A DNA stretch of 64,000 nucleotides from Thamnaconus septentrionalis (Eukaryota > Chordata > Actinopteri > Tetraodontiformes > Monacanthidae): the NCBI GenBank assembly GCA_009823395.1, contig CM020519.1, forward strand, positions 1,991,001 to 2,055,000, in the 5' to 3' direction. Position 1 is the stretch's first letter. The number at the start of each line of letters is the position of its first letter. Position numbers and translations under genes: made by a program. The notes beneath the pieces were generated by a model, which saw only the letters and a program-made list of their open reading frames with translations, searched no databases and was not told the DNA's origin. Shown here one piece after another: positions 24,954 to 36,804 of this stretch.

Positions 24954-27328
24954 CCAGGACCTACAAATATACTTGCTTATGTCGAGCGACACAAACGGAG
25001 GTGGTTAAGCCTCAGTCAGGTGGCGTCAGATTTAATGAGGTGGTGATGGGGGAGGGGGTGAGGATTGAGGTGGTTTGGGGGGATGACGAGTTCATCTGGA
25101 AGCCGCGGCTCATTTCGGCACCTCCCGTTTTGTCGCCCCCCTCCTCACCGCCGCCGCCGCTGACATCTTCATTCCGCCTGTGCCGGGCAGCTTCACTCCT
25201 CCGCAGGAGAGGATTTTCACCGCCGCTTTTCCTCCCTCTCCTCCTTCTCCTTTCTTTCTTTCTTTCTTTTTTTTTTTTTTTTTTTTTTTACTCTGCAAAA
25301 ACCTCCAACAGAAATATATTGCAGCTCATGGCAACAGTAAGAGACGGGAGATCTCGTCGGGCTCGGCTGATCCTGGGGAAATGGCGAGCGCTCACAGGTG
25401 CGAGCGACTTGATAATTGCTGTTTTCCAGCAGCGCTTTCGACTCCGGCGGGATTTAAATAAAGGCCGCAAGAAGGGGAGGGGAAGAAAAAGAAAGACCAA
25501 AGCGACAGGAGCTGTTACGAGCGTCGCGGTCGCCGGCTGAAAGAGGAAGTCAGTCTGCAAGCGTAAAGAACCTGACTGCTAGCCAAGGTCGCTAGCTGAG
25601 TTAGCCCAGAAACGGTGGTCAAGACTGCAAAAAAGAAAAAAAAACGGTTCAAAATTGGTGTAACGCACCTTTACGTCTTCTCTATTGATAGAAAATAGTT
25701 TCTGCTGTGATTGAATTTTTTGGAATTTCAGGATGCTCCAGTTCCATCAACTTTCCGACCAACCGGAATTCCAGCCTCAAGGGCGAGGGTTAGTCTTCCC
25801 GCTGTTTGCAGTCGGTCACAAACTCTCACCATCTGAGTTTTTGAGGTGCAAGTGAACGCACCACCACCACCAGGGCGGCTCTCCATCAAACAAACTGCAC
25901 TCAGGCTCAAGGAGAGAAAGGGGGAAAAAAATAAATAAATAATACAAACGCAGGCACCGGACTGGAGAGCCGTGAAAAGAGCCGTCTGCATCTAAAAGTG
26001 ATGAGCGAGCGTTTCTTTCCACCGTCTCATTATTTTTTCAGCCAGACACAGGTTGTCACTTTGGCTGAGCCCAGTCAAAAATATATATATTAAAAAAAAA
26101 AAAAAAAAGGAAGTGAAGAAAAAGTGAAAGTGTTCCCAGACCTTCCCCTGCAGACTCGCATCCTCTGAGCTCTTTATTACGGCTCCAACTGTCTGCCGGG
26201 GTTCTGACAGGTGAAACGCTTCCCGACACTTTCTATTTTTCTGTGGTTTTTTGGGTTTTTTTTTTGTTTATTTGTTTTTGTATTTGGGGGGGCGGGGGGA
26301 GGTAAAAAAAAACAAAAAAAAACTGGAACTTGGAGCGAGAAAGACTCACAATCCTCCAACAAGTCCGACCTGGACTATTACCCGTTCCCACTGTGAAAAT
26401 CGTCCAATTTAACAGGTGTTGAACTGCCATCTGCTGGCTCTTTTTATCCTGGTGACTCCGTCTTAGGTGCCCACATTTCTGAACTAGTCCAAATAATTTT
26501 ATTTATTTATTTATATATTTGCAAAATGATCATTTTCAGCTCGGATGATTAAACTCCGCAGCGAATAACCAAAAGAAACAATCTGTAAAGAGCCTGTAAG
26601 CGAGGCTGCAGGTGATCCTCGCCGGGGGGGACGGACGCTTGGCCGCCCGGCCGCCTCCCCCGACGCAGGAGAAACTTTAATTAGCATCGCTCACAGTTTG
26701 GGTCACCAACACAGACATCCATCCGAGAGCGTTCAATATTTAATTAAATGGGCCCCCTTCGCTTCACACCTTTGTTCACCTCCGAGCTCCGATCCTGCCC
26801 CCCCCCCCCCCACACACACACACAACTGCTTTTTTTTATTCAAGCGTCCCAATTAATCAGCGCAAAACACTTAACGGGAAAACTGTTGTCAAAGCAAATA
26901 CTCGATAAATCCCCCCGAGCATCGCTTTGTTGTTGTCTTTGGTGATTTTTCGTGCGACTGGCAGCGCCGCACGGCTCGGCGGCGGCTGATTTGCCGCAGG
27001 GCCGTCAGACGAGAGAGCAGAGATGTTTTTTGTTGTTTTTTGGTTTTCTTTTTCAGCAGGAAACCAGGGATTTCCACCCATCGTGTGTTCACAACAGTTA
27101 CTGTACGTTCGTTTCCTGGGAAGGCAACCAAAAGTTCAGCTCCAGACCAGCCAGGGGCGCTGTGTTTTTTTTTTTGTTTTGTTTTTTTATTAAAGGGGGC
27201 CAGGAGTGCAGTTTTCATCCTGGGGAGAAAAAAACAAACAAAACAGAATTGCATGATCACATGATGATGATCTGTACGACAAAAACAATTCCAAAACATC
27301 CCCAGGGGTTTTGTGACAGGAGCAGATT
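24148..27328. other. Non-coding stretch with microsatellites; no gene recognised
   Basis: It holds a GAA repeat (24784-24825), a CA repeat (24904-24951), a TTTC then T27 run (25253-25289), a CA patch (26808-26824) and several A/T runs. A perfect CTCF-like motif lies at 26423-26437 (-). The part at 26535-26770 has TAATTAGC, GATGATTAAA and ATTTAATTAAAT and may be a conserved element. No gene is recognised. Confidence 0.5.
26423..26437 (-). promoter_or_regulatory. CTCF-like motif
   Basis: The minus strand reads CCAGCAGATGGCAGT, a 15/15 match to CCASYAGRKGGCRSY. Binding is not shown by sequence alone. Confidence 0.4.
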
Positions 27329-27480
27329 TAGCCCTCTGTTGACAGCCTCCTGCTCAAACTGAGGTCTCAGTGGGGGCGGAGCCAACAGCTGAGAGCGGGG
27401 CGCAGGGGGGGGGGTTTGTCGCCGGTGTCAGTCGGGCATCAACGGCCTTTGTGACATCACAAAGGGCTGTTTTTTTCTTT
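27329..27480. repeat. Dispersed repeat family, copy 2, with palindrome
   Basis: It shares ordered landmarks with the copy at 1595-1790 (TTTAGCCCTCTGTTGACAGC, CTCCTGCTCAAA, GGGGGCGGAGCCAA, GACATCACAAAGGGCTG). It contains CCTTTGTGACATCACAAAGG at 27446-27465, with 9-bp arms around a CA centre. The same palindrome, with one extra T, lies at 40252-40273. Confidence 0.55.
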
Positions 27481-27529
27481 ATGTGACTGAGCATGAACTT
27501 TGTTGTGTTGGTGATACATAATAAATAAC

Positions 27530-27907
27530 TAGGGATGCACCAATATCACTTTTTTACAGAACGAGTAGAGTACGGATACTTGCATGTCAGTACTCACTGA
27601 TACAGATACAGAGTACTTCATTAGGCCATTATGTATTATAGAATTACTTCGATTTTTTTTTTTTTTCCACTGATGTTCTCTTATTTGAACAACATTCCTC
27701 AGTATACAACTAGTATCGGTGTTGTGGTATCAGCACGTATTTTACGAGTATGTGTAGAGTACTCAACCCCAGTACCGGTACTTGCTTGCTCACCTAGGCC
27801 TTTGTATTCCTTTTGGAACGTAGACCATTGATGAAATGTTTCCACCCTCATCGGTATTGGTACCGATACCCAATACTGGTATCGGTACCGATATCAGTGC
27901 ATCTCTA
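27530..27907. mobile_element. Non-autonomous hAT-type element, copy 2
   Basis: It starts TAGGGATGCACCAATATC and ends GATATCAGTGCATCTCTA, which are inverted repeats. It is flanked by TAAATAAC (27522-27529) and TAAATACC (27908-27915), an 8-bp target duplication with one mismatch, as hAT elements make. Internal GGTATCGGTACCGATA palindromes match copy 1 at 4106. There is no transposase. Confidence 0.82.
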
Positions 27908-28549
27908 TAAATACCAATAATTATTCAGGCCTTTTTACCGCCTGGTCCACTTTGCCTGTGGTGCAGCTGGTCCGAGCTCTTCAGCTCTGCAGCAGCTCTC
28001 GATGGCGACGTCCTCCACTGGCGGTGGAAAAAAAGCCTCTCAGCGTCTCTCAGCGTCTCTCAGCGTCTCTCGGTCTGGGAGCTGCTACATCGGGCCGATG
28101 AGGCTGAACAGCGAGCGAGCGAGAGAGAGAGAGAGAGAGAGAGAGAGCAGCGGCCTCGACACTCAATCAGAGTGAATTCATCTGGGGGGACGACGACGAT
28201 GAAGGAAGTCTAATCAGCTTCGCAGCGGCAGCGGCAGCAGCAGCAGCAGCAGCAGCAGCTGCCCCCCCGAGCCGCCGCTACCGAACGCCATCAGCAGCCT
28301 CTTCTCTCTCTCCCTCTCTCGCTCCTCTCTCGCTCCCTCGCCGTCAAAACACCGTGTCATTTTGTCGAAAGTCCCAATTTGGCAGGAGAGGCCGTGTTTG
28401 TTTCTCCATCTTTTTCGAGTCCCAGCTGCTCCAACTGAAAGAAGAAGAAGAAGAAGAAGAAAAACGCTGAGATTGCAGCCGTAAATAAAGTCCTTTAGGC
28501 GACGGCGCTCAAAAGCAACGCTGCCACCGGTTCGCACGCTGGTGTCGAA

Positions 28550-28587
<38 letters not shown>

Positions 28588-30582
28588 GTCTGATGCGTTT
28601 TCATCAGTGTTTAAGGCGGAGAGAGACGAGGAATAAAATCCACACCAGGGCTCCTCCTGCTTAGCCGAGCTAAGTTGCTAATGCTAACCCTAGCGACCAG
28701 CTTGTTGATGATTGTGAGCCGGGTAACTCTGGAATGAAAACAACCCAACATGTATTTTTTCTCGTCCTCTGTTTTTGTGTGTGTGCCAAACCTGCACAGC
28801 CTTTTTTTTTTTGCTAATGCTGCTAAACAACACTTACACAATGTTGTCTAGTTGTTGTCGCTACGGTGATGTTGCGGCGTTGATGTTGTGCCTGCAGTGC
28901 GGCGCAGAAAAGAAAAAAGTCATTTGTCGTAGAAACGGGTGAGAAACGTTTTATTTTTGAATTCCCCGCTGGCTGTGTTTGCGTGAGAGGGTTTCCCCCT
29001 AGAGGCCGGTCGCAGGATGTCACCCGGCGTGCTGCTCCGTGTTATTCTTAGCGCTTTGACTGCCTGGAGGCCGGAGCAGGAATTGCTATCATTCACTTCA
29101 AAACTGATTGCTCGAGGTGAGGCTGTTGCAATGTTTCTGCTCTCTCGCTCGCCCCCTGGTGGAGAAGTGGAAGCATAAGAAGAGTGTCAGAGCTCCGCCT
29201 CACTTCAGGTTGCGGAGGGTTTCTTTTTTTTTTATCTCGCAGGACTTGGAAAAAAAAAAAGCGACAAATCTTCCTCCTTCTGATTCACCAGAGAGACTTT
29301 CCGCTGGGTTTTGCTCTTTCTTCTGCGCCCGGTGCGGCGGTCAGCAGCGCCGGCACCAATTAACAGCCGCGTGGTCGCCGCGTGTGGGCAGCGGAGTGTA
29401 AAAGAAGGAGGTGGGGGGGCGACAGCTTGCTGCAAAGGCGTCGAGGGGAGAATCTGAATCAACACATCACAGCATCACAGCATCACAGCTTGTTTTTTTC
29501 CTTTCCTCTGGATTCGCCGCCATGCGACATGAAAGGAAGGCCCGTCGGCACGTCGCCGGCACGTCTGCGGACGCTTCCCGCGTTTTGTTTTTTTTTTATT
29601 TGATTTTATTTTTAAATCTGGGTAAAAAAAAAAAAAAAAAAAAAAACTCCCTGGACCGTCGCAGTCCCCGGGGGGTGTGAAAACATCCCGACGTTCCCCC
29701 GGAGGAGCTGCGGGAATCTCCGGTCATAAGTCGGAGAGCAGCGCGGAGCCGCCGCCTCCCAAATCAAACGGTGATTAAAGGCTAATAGGTGTTACACATC
29801 ATCCCCAGGCTAAGCGAGCGAGCTAGCGGCTAACCGTGCCACAATCCAATCAATCATAAAATCTTTTTTTTTTTTTTTTTTTTCTTCCAAAAAACAAAAA
29901 TCAATCAAGGTCATCAAATGAAGAATCGTTAAAACTGTTAAGATAAAAACTAAAAATCCATCCACAAACACAAAGCAGGGGGAAAAAAATGACCAGCATC
30001 TTTTTTTAATTCCAGTTTGCTTCTAAATGGAGCAGCGGCGTCTCTTTTCAGCAAGATATATTGTAATCATTTTTCTTGAACATTTTGCTGCTTTGCAACT
30101 GTTTTCAACCATTTTCAAAAAACATCAACTTTGCTTCGTAAAATAAAATAAAAAAATCTATGAGCTAGGAATCAGAGAGTAGCCCAGGGTGTCACTCTGG
30201 GTGTTCTGTCCAGTCCCAGACCAAAGACCAGACCCAGTAAAAAAAATGCCTCAGAGTCTGAGACCAGACCAGACCATTAGAAAGTGGTTCTGGAGACTGA
30301 GACCAAACCTCCACTAATCTGGTGGTCCGTCACCTTCAGGTTTGTCTGAACCGCTTCTAACAAGACAACACTGAAGCACCGCAGGGAAAAAGTGAACGAC
30401 TCAAATCATCACAATAAAATATATAAAAAAAAAAAAAAGGAGCGAAACAAAAGAAGAATTTTCCCTCTTGTTGTTTTGCAGCTTATTGATTCATTTCTCT
30501 CCAGCAAACACAGATGCTGTGATTCGCTCTTTTCTTTTTCACCTGCAGGCTCGTCTGCAGCGTCACTGACATCGCTTTTCTC

Positions 30583-30636
<54 letters not shown>

Positions 30637-30810
30637 CGGCGACAGCGTCGTGTGTGAAAGGATGAAGGTAAAGCCTCCACTTTCACTCCAGTTTATTCCT
30701 CCATACTCTACCAGTCTAAAGTTTGGCCTCACCTTCTCATGCAATTTTTCATCTTGACAACTTCCTCCACTGCAGTTACACACTGAAGACATCAAATGTA
30801 GCAAGATATA
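27908..30810. other. Non-coding stretch, no gene recognised
   Basis: It holds a triple CTCTCAGCGT tandem (28038-28072), a GA repeat (28121-28147), a CAG run (28231-28259), a GAA run (28438-28460), a CA repeat (28553-28583), A/T homopolymers (29222-29262, 29622-29646, 29863-29884), a CATCACAG decamer run (29465-29490) and a CT repeat (30588-30633). A CTCF-like motif with two mismatches is at 29147-29161. No exon is recognised. Confidence 0.5.
30588..30633. repeat. (CT)n microsatellite
   Basis: About 23 CT units. Confidence 0.93.
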
Positions 30811-31180
30811 CAGTCCTACCCCAGAACATTAGAATCTCCTGAGAAGGTTGTTGTATTTCTCCATGTGTGAACTCTTCTGAGCCAACAACCCAAGACAGAC
30901 TTTCTAAAGGCTCAGAACCTTTTTGCAGGTGTTTTGGATTCTTTGGACTCTTTGAAGCTACAAAACTGAAGCTTTTCACACTATTCTAATTTTCTGAGTT
31001 TGTGGGTTTGTGGTTTTAATAAGCTGAAAATCTTAATCAGCAAAGTTACAACAAGGAACTGCTTGAGATGTCAATTTGCGTGGAATGGCTCAATAAAATG
31101 TGTTGCTTTCATCTTTTATGTTAGATGGCCAAAACAAAACAACTTTTACTTGATATTCTAATTTTTCTGGGCAGTACCTG
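30811..31180. mobile_element. Tc1/mariner-type MITE, copy A
   Basis: TA dinucleotides flank CAGTCCTACCCCAGAACATT at the left and TTTTTCTGGGCAGTACCTG at the right, which are degenerate inverted repeats. The interior has TTTGTGGTTTTAATAAGCTG and AAAATCTTAATCAGCAAAG. The same family lies inverted at 32324-32661. The TA target and lack of a transposase fit a mariner-like MITE. Confidence 0.72.
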
Positions 31181-31229
31181 TATGTCATTATGCAGCAAAT
31201 AAAAACACATTCAATAACTCTAAATATGC

Positions 31230-31420
31230 TTTTTTTTTTAATGCTATTGTGAAGAATTGAAATATAAAATATATAAAATATAAATATAAAACTACATAAC
31301 TCCATGTGTGTTCATACGAGCTTTGATGCCTTCTGTGAGCAACTGCAGCGTCAACGGTCATGAGAATGAAAGAAAAGACATCCGATGCATAGGGAGAGTC
31401 CAGACTGTTGACTGCTGGTG
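31230..31420 (-). mobile_element. Tc1/mariner-type terminal fragment
   Basis: The minus strand begins CACCAGCAGTCAACAGTCTGG and continues through GAACACACATGGAGTTATG into ATATTTTATATTT. This is the same order as in the fragment at 51418-51690. It is truncated and has no open transposase. Confidence 0.6.
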
Positions 31421-32177
31421 TTTATATATCAACACATACAGTATACCTGCAGACAGCCATGCCCAGACATTAAACTAATTTCAATAACTTGAACAAAAAA
31501 AAAAAAAAAAAGTGTTTAAATAGATAAATAAATAAATAAACAACACCCGGCATTTCCCTGACACAACACACCATGGACCTGGACCGACACACACACACAC
31601 AGCTGCACTGCACTGTGGCACCTCACTGTGCTGCTGATGGTGATGTATACATATATATATATGTGTGTGTGTGTATATATAAATTGCATGGGGCCCCAGG
31701 GTGCCATGCTATATCTATCAATCAGCCGTCACTTTATATTCAACAGCATATTTCAGCAATAGTTTGGGGTGGGGGGGGGGGTGTATTCCCTCCTGCCGCC
31801 TGCAGGAGCTGCAGGCTGCAGCAGACACAGGAAGTCTTTCCTCCTCCTCCTCCTCCTTCTCCTCCTCCTCCTCCTCCTCCTCCTCCTCCGGTGGTTCCGG
31901 GGGCTTTGCCTCATTTTATTGTTGTCTAGTTGTTTATTTATTATTTATTTATTTATTGACAATGCACATTAATCAACATTACTGCATCGAGCACCGGCGT
32001 GAACGCGGCGGGACTTTAGCACAGATTGCTAAATTTCCTGCCCCTGGTCCCCGGGCAGGCAGGTACCCGTACACACAGCACACTGGTGCAGGAAAGACTC
32101 ATAATGCAGCGGACCATTACAAATGACCACAATCGTGTATGAAGAAATGAAAACAAGCAAAATGCAGGCAGACAGTC
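31421..32177. other. Non-coding spacer
   Basis: It contains an A19 run (31494), AAAT repeats (31525-31540), TATA/GTGT repeats (31650-31682), a G11 run (31769), a CCT run (31838-31888) and TTTA repeats (31930-31960). No gene is recognised. Confidence 0.5.
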
Positions 32178-32280
32178 GCTGCGTTTCCATCACAGTGTTT
32201 TGTTGTTTTTTTATCGCAAAATTAAAGAGGATATTTCTTAAATTTCGACAAAGTATAATTGCGATTTGCAGGCGTTGCTG
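32178..32280. mobile_element. Fragment of 'GCTGCGTTTCCATCAC' MITE family
   Basis: It opens GCTGCGTTTCCATCAC and ends with ATTGCGATTTGCAGGCGTTG. The element at 54279-54660 begins the same way and carries the same interior 20-mer. It is a one-ended fragment stopping just before the mariner-like MITE at 32324. Confidence 0.55.
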
Positions 32281-32323
32281 CAACAGTGTACTTCCCCAAG
32301 TTTGCATCAATAAAGTACATCTA

Positions 32324-32661
32324 CAGGTACTGCCCAGAAAAATTAGAATATCAAGTAAAAGTTGTTTTATTTTGGCAATTTAACATAAAAGATGAAACCA
32401 ATAAATTTTGTTGTAACTTTGCTGATTAAGATTTTCAGCTTATTAAAACCACAAACCCACAAACTCAGAACATTATTATAAAATTTGAGGGGTTTTTTTT
32501 AAGCTGCAAGACCTGATCAGCAAAATCCAAAGAAATAAAAACTTGAAATATATTGATTTGTATATTATTCCTTTATATAATATGTCACATTCACCTTTTA
32601 AGTTGAGTTACAGAAATACAGCAACCTTTTCAGGATATTCTAATTTTCTGGGTAACACCTG
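32324..32661. mobile_element. Tc1/mariner-type MITE, copy B (inverted relative to copy A)
   Basis: TA flanks CAGGTACTGCCCAGAAAAAT on the left and TTTTCTGGGTAACACCTG on the right. The interior GCTGATTAAGATTTTCAGCT and CCACAAACCCACAAACTCAG are the reverse complement of copy A. A TATC microsatellite (32663-32703) begins at its right end. Confidence 0.75.
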
Positions 32662-32703
32662 TATCTATCTATCTATCTATCTATCTATCTGTCTATCTAT
32701 CTG
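32662..32703. repeat. (TATC)n microsatellite
   Basis: About 10 TATC units, one TGTC variant, abutting a MITE end. Confidence 0.92.
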
Positions 32704-33242
32704 TACATCTATGTCCATGCACAGCTACTGTATATGGCTCATTTATTTCCTATTTGATTTTATTTTCAGCTGAAGTTTACAGGGTTTTTTTCTTTTTTTT
32801 TTTACCAGACCAGGCAGTTGTCACAGTGTTGCTGCGTGACTGAAGCGCTCGCAGCCCGTCGGGTGGAACAGTCGAGGGCCCTTTTCATGCAGCTTGTCTG
32901 AGGATAATGGCGGCGGGGGGGGCGAGCCGCTCGCATCTCTGCGTGAGGCGACACGAGTCGCATCTGTGGCGCCGAGCCGCTGTAATAAACAGCACATCAC
33001 AGAGAGAGAGGCAGGCGAGTCGCAGGTTGATAAGGCCGAGCTGAGATTCTCCCCGCCGCTTCCTCCAGGAGGCGCCGCAGCGCCGAGCGCAGATTTCAAA
33101 GCTGATTCGTCTTGTTTATCTCGGCAGGTCGCAGCCACTCGCAGTTTCCGCCTGATTTCTGCCGCTGTCGGCCTGTGTTTCGTTTTGGGTTTTTGTTTTT
33201 TTTGACGGACATGAAATCAGAGCAAGCTGAAAATATCAGTCA

Positions 33243-33277
<35 letters not shown>

Positions 33278-35944
33278 AAAAAAAGCCATTGAAAGTGAGG
33301 GCCGGTTGTAATAAAGAAGCAGAAAAATATCCCCTTGACAGCCGTTTGGCTCCTTTGACATTAAATAACTTTTACTGTGAAGGTTTAAACGGCCGCCTAA
33401 TGATGCCATTATTTTGAAAGATTTTGTCCCAGACACAGAGAATGGGACATAGGAGAGAGTTTCAGAATAAAATAAAAATCGTCCCAATCTCTTGGACAAA
33501 AAAAAAAAAAAATCTATGAGTGAAGCTACACAAAGTTACTGCACAAGATGAAATTGATTATTTCACTTTAGAAAAAAGTCTTAATTCTTTTTTCCTTGAA
33601 TTCTTTGAGCGTTTGAAAGTGTTTCCAGACACCCTCCACTGTCTCAACCACCTCTTTTACTCACTATTCACTCCAAAGATTATGAAATTAAACTGTTTTT
33701 TTTCCACTTTGGCCCTGCTGAGTTGATATAAAAGCGAGTCGCAGGGCTTTGGAGTTTTGTTCTGTTGTGTTTTTTTTTCCCCCTCCACTCTTGTTTTTCG
33801 GTTTGTTTGTTTGTTGTTGTTGTTTTTTTTTTTTTTTTTTTGCGTTTGGGTATTTCATTTTTCACGCGGCGCCGAGACAAGCAGGAAATGAAAGCACGGA
33901 GGATGAAAATGCTGACTGGAACATTGGGAGGGGACGTCTGACTCGGTTACACAGTGTAAAATATACATGGACTTCCAGCGGGGGCCCGGTCACATGGGCC
34001 CCCAGCGGCAGCAGAACTGCATCGTGGGTAATAAACAGTGATATCTGTGCGGCGGAGACGGAGGGACGGCGCAGAGGAAATGAAGAGTCCTTCAGCCCGG
34101 AGCAGAGGGGGAAATCTGGGAAAACGACTCCGAGGGGGGGAAGAGATGGCGTGGAAGAAGGAGAAAGAAGGAAAACCGCCATGTGATTGGACGAAAGCCG
34201 TCTGTCTGTCCACTAACAAGGTTGTTTTTAACTCACAGACAGGATTGGGGCTTGTGGAAAAGAATATGACTTGAAGACGATTGGACGAACCTTCCGACCA
34301 GTCAGATGATTCTGCATGGTAACAGCTGGAAGGCTTCCTATTGGCTCACGCTTCACCCCCACCCTGAAAACCTTTTCAGTGCCGGACCGCAACTCCCACG
34401 TCCACACTGTGGCACCTGGTCGATCATCTGGCCGTTAGTCCCGCCTCTTTTTCCCTCAGAAGGATCCTGATTGGTCCGGTCACAGCCACGACCAGGAAGA
34501 AAACTATTCAGATTGAGAAAGAGTTTTTTTCCCTCTGATCATTTAAAAATGGATGCGCGCAAAAGTCAGACTTGAAATCCAATGTAGCGACCCTGACGGG
34601 CTTCAGCGGAACGAACCCTCCAGTGAAGCCGCTGCTTCACGCTGTTATTTATCTCATTCCCTTTACAATTTGTCTCTTTTTCTGGCCTGCGAACGCAGTT
34701 GTCTCCAACCTCCAACGAGCTGCTACACAAGCAAACGGCGGCGGCGGCGGCGGCGGCCTCGTTATTTAGTTTAGCCTTTAACTTTGTTTCAGTGTTGAGA
34801 CAGACTCGGCCGTGCAGCAAACCTCCCGAGGGCCAGACGCTAACGCTGAGCGATTGCCGCTCGCTCCTCGCAAAACTGGGAGAAAACACCTTGTTTTTCC
34901 TAAAAGTCGCTTTTTGCCCAGTCGTAAAAAAAAAACAAAACAAGCGCCTGATCCGCCACCTCCTCGTAGCTCCGCTGTTGTTTCTCCCAGCCAAACAAAT
35001 AAACAGTTCCGCTCAGAAGTGACTCATAAACGGGGCTGTTTGGAGATCAGTGAGCTCCACAAAAACACTTAACAGGAGCTCGTCCTCGTCCGCGGCTCGG
35101 CGCGGCACCGCCGCCGCCGCTTCATTTCCTGAAAAAGAAAAAAATTGTTTCTGCCAGTCATCTGAACCTTGGACTGAAAAAAAAAAAAACACAGTTAGCA
35201 AAATAAATAAGTAAATAAATAAATCAAAGTCTGGCAGCTCCTATTAAAGCATTGATTTACTGCTTTTGCTGAGGTGAATATGTGTTTGCTGCCGGCACTC
35301 GGAGAATCCTGCGTCCTGCAGTTTGGGAAGGGAAATCCAGGCCGCTGCTTCCCTCCTGGCTCGGGGGCCTCCAGCTTCAACGCACGCTTGCCGGTGACCT
35401 CCGCTTGACAGTTTTGCTGAGATGCCTGCTGAGCTTGGCGCGCGCTAATGACTCCCAATTTCCCTTATTAATCCCAAATGTCACCATAAATTTGCCTCCG
35501 AGTGGACCCGAGCCTGCCGACGCTCCCGGCGCAGGGGAGGAGGTGAGAGCCGGCGTCACGCTCACAGCTCACAGCTCACAGCCGCGACTTCGGGAGATGA
35601 AGCTTCTATTCGATATTAAAAGAACGAGTCGTTTAAAAAAAATAGAAAAATGGGAATTTAAGTGAAGGTCAGGTGGAGACGCTGGCCGGTGTAATCGGAG
35701 CTGCCACACGGAGCGCTAGCGCCAAGTCTTTAGGGATGTGTCTCACGAACCCGTCCCATTAAGCTCGGAGAGAGTGTTTGGGAAAAGGGAGGCGACACTG
35801 GCAAGGTGATTGGCTGAGCTAGCCGTCCGTCCCTTTCAAGTGGGCTTATCCAATTTGATAGCATGCGGCTAGAGTTGCCAACCGTCTTTGAAAATACAGA
35901 AGTTTTCAATTGTCAATTTATTTTCGATGCCAACTCACGTTCGT
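32704..35944. other. Non-coding stretch, no gene recognised
   Basis: Ordinary-complexity DNA alternates with a CA then A12 run (33244-33284), a T18 run (33823), a GGC run (34736-34760) and A runs (33499, 35176). The block at 32820-33180 may be conserved regulatory DNA (CpG-bearing, CTGTAATAAACAG). Reading frames exist but none resembles a family I know. Confidence 0.45.
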
Positions 35945-36015
35945 TCTTCTTCTTCTTCTTCTTCTTCTTCTTCTTCTTCTTCTTCTTCTTCTTCTTCTTC
36001 TTCTTCTTCTTCTTC
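35945..36015. repeat. (TTC)n microsatellite
   Basis: About 23 uninterrupted TTC triplets, a potential triplex-forming pyrimidine tract. Confidence 0.94.
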
Positions 36016-36758
36016 GCCGGCTGCTTCTTGCAATGCAAAACAGTACCTTTACCCTTGAATGATAGCCTGGCATGCACCCACCTGCTGGCCTGGCGTGCAT
36101 ACTACAACGTTCCTTCTTTCTTGTTATTTTCTCTCAGCTGGTGTGCATTGCACTCCAGACATATCGTATCTGGCGAGGGTGTCCTGCTTTTAGTGCGATC
36201 TTGTCTGGCAGCAGCGGGCTTCAGATAAATAAACAGCGGGCGATCACGGGGTCGCCCCTCAGCGTGACAGCCGTCGTAGCCTCATGGAGTCCCTGCCAGC
36301 AGCAGCAGCGCAGCAGTGGCAGCAGCAGTGAGGAAGTGCAGAGGGAATAACTCCGTCTGAAATATGATGGCATCTGTCTCTCAGGCAGTAGACTGACTCC
36401 TCATTACAGCTGCCTCTTTCTCTCCCTCTCTCTTTTTTTTTTTTCTTCTTTTTTTTTTTTTTTGGACTGGCTGCTCAGACGTCAGCTGTCACAGTTCATC
36501 AGCCCCGGCACAGGCAGAGGAAACCTAAGTAGCTGCCACAAGTCTCCAGCAGCCACGCAGTGGAAGGTAGAAGGGTCCGGGCGCTCTGGAAACTCTCCAG
36601 CCACAAATGAGATGGTAATTGTTATTTAGGGAGACGAGAGGACTGAGGATGGCGCAGCGGATTTAAGAGGCTGCAGCCGCTCCGGAGGTTTTACTACCGC
36701 GGGATCTTCAGGGAAGAGCGACGGCTGACGGCTTTCCTCCTCTGGAACAAAGTCATAA

Positions 36759-36762
36759 CATA

Positions 36763-36801
<39 letters not shown>
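36759..36801. repeat. (TA)n microsatellite
   Basis: About 20 TA units with one GTA interruption; it can extrude as a cruciform. Confidence 0.93.
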
Positions 36802-36804
<3 letters not shown>

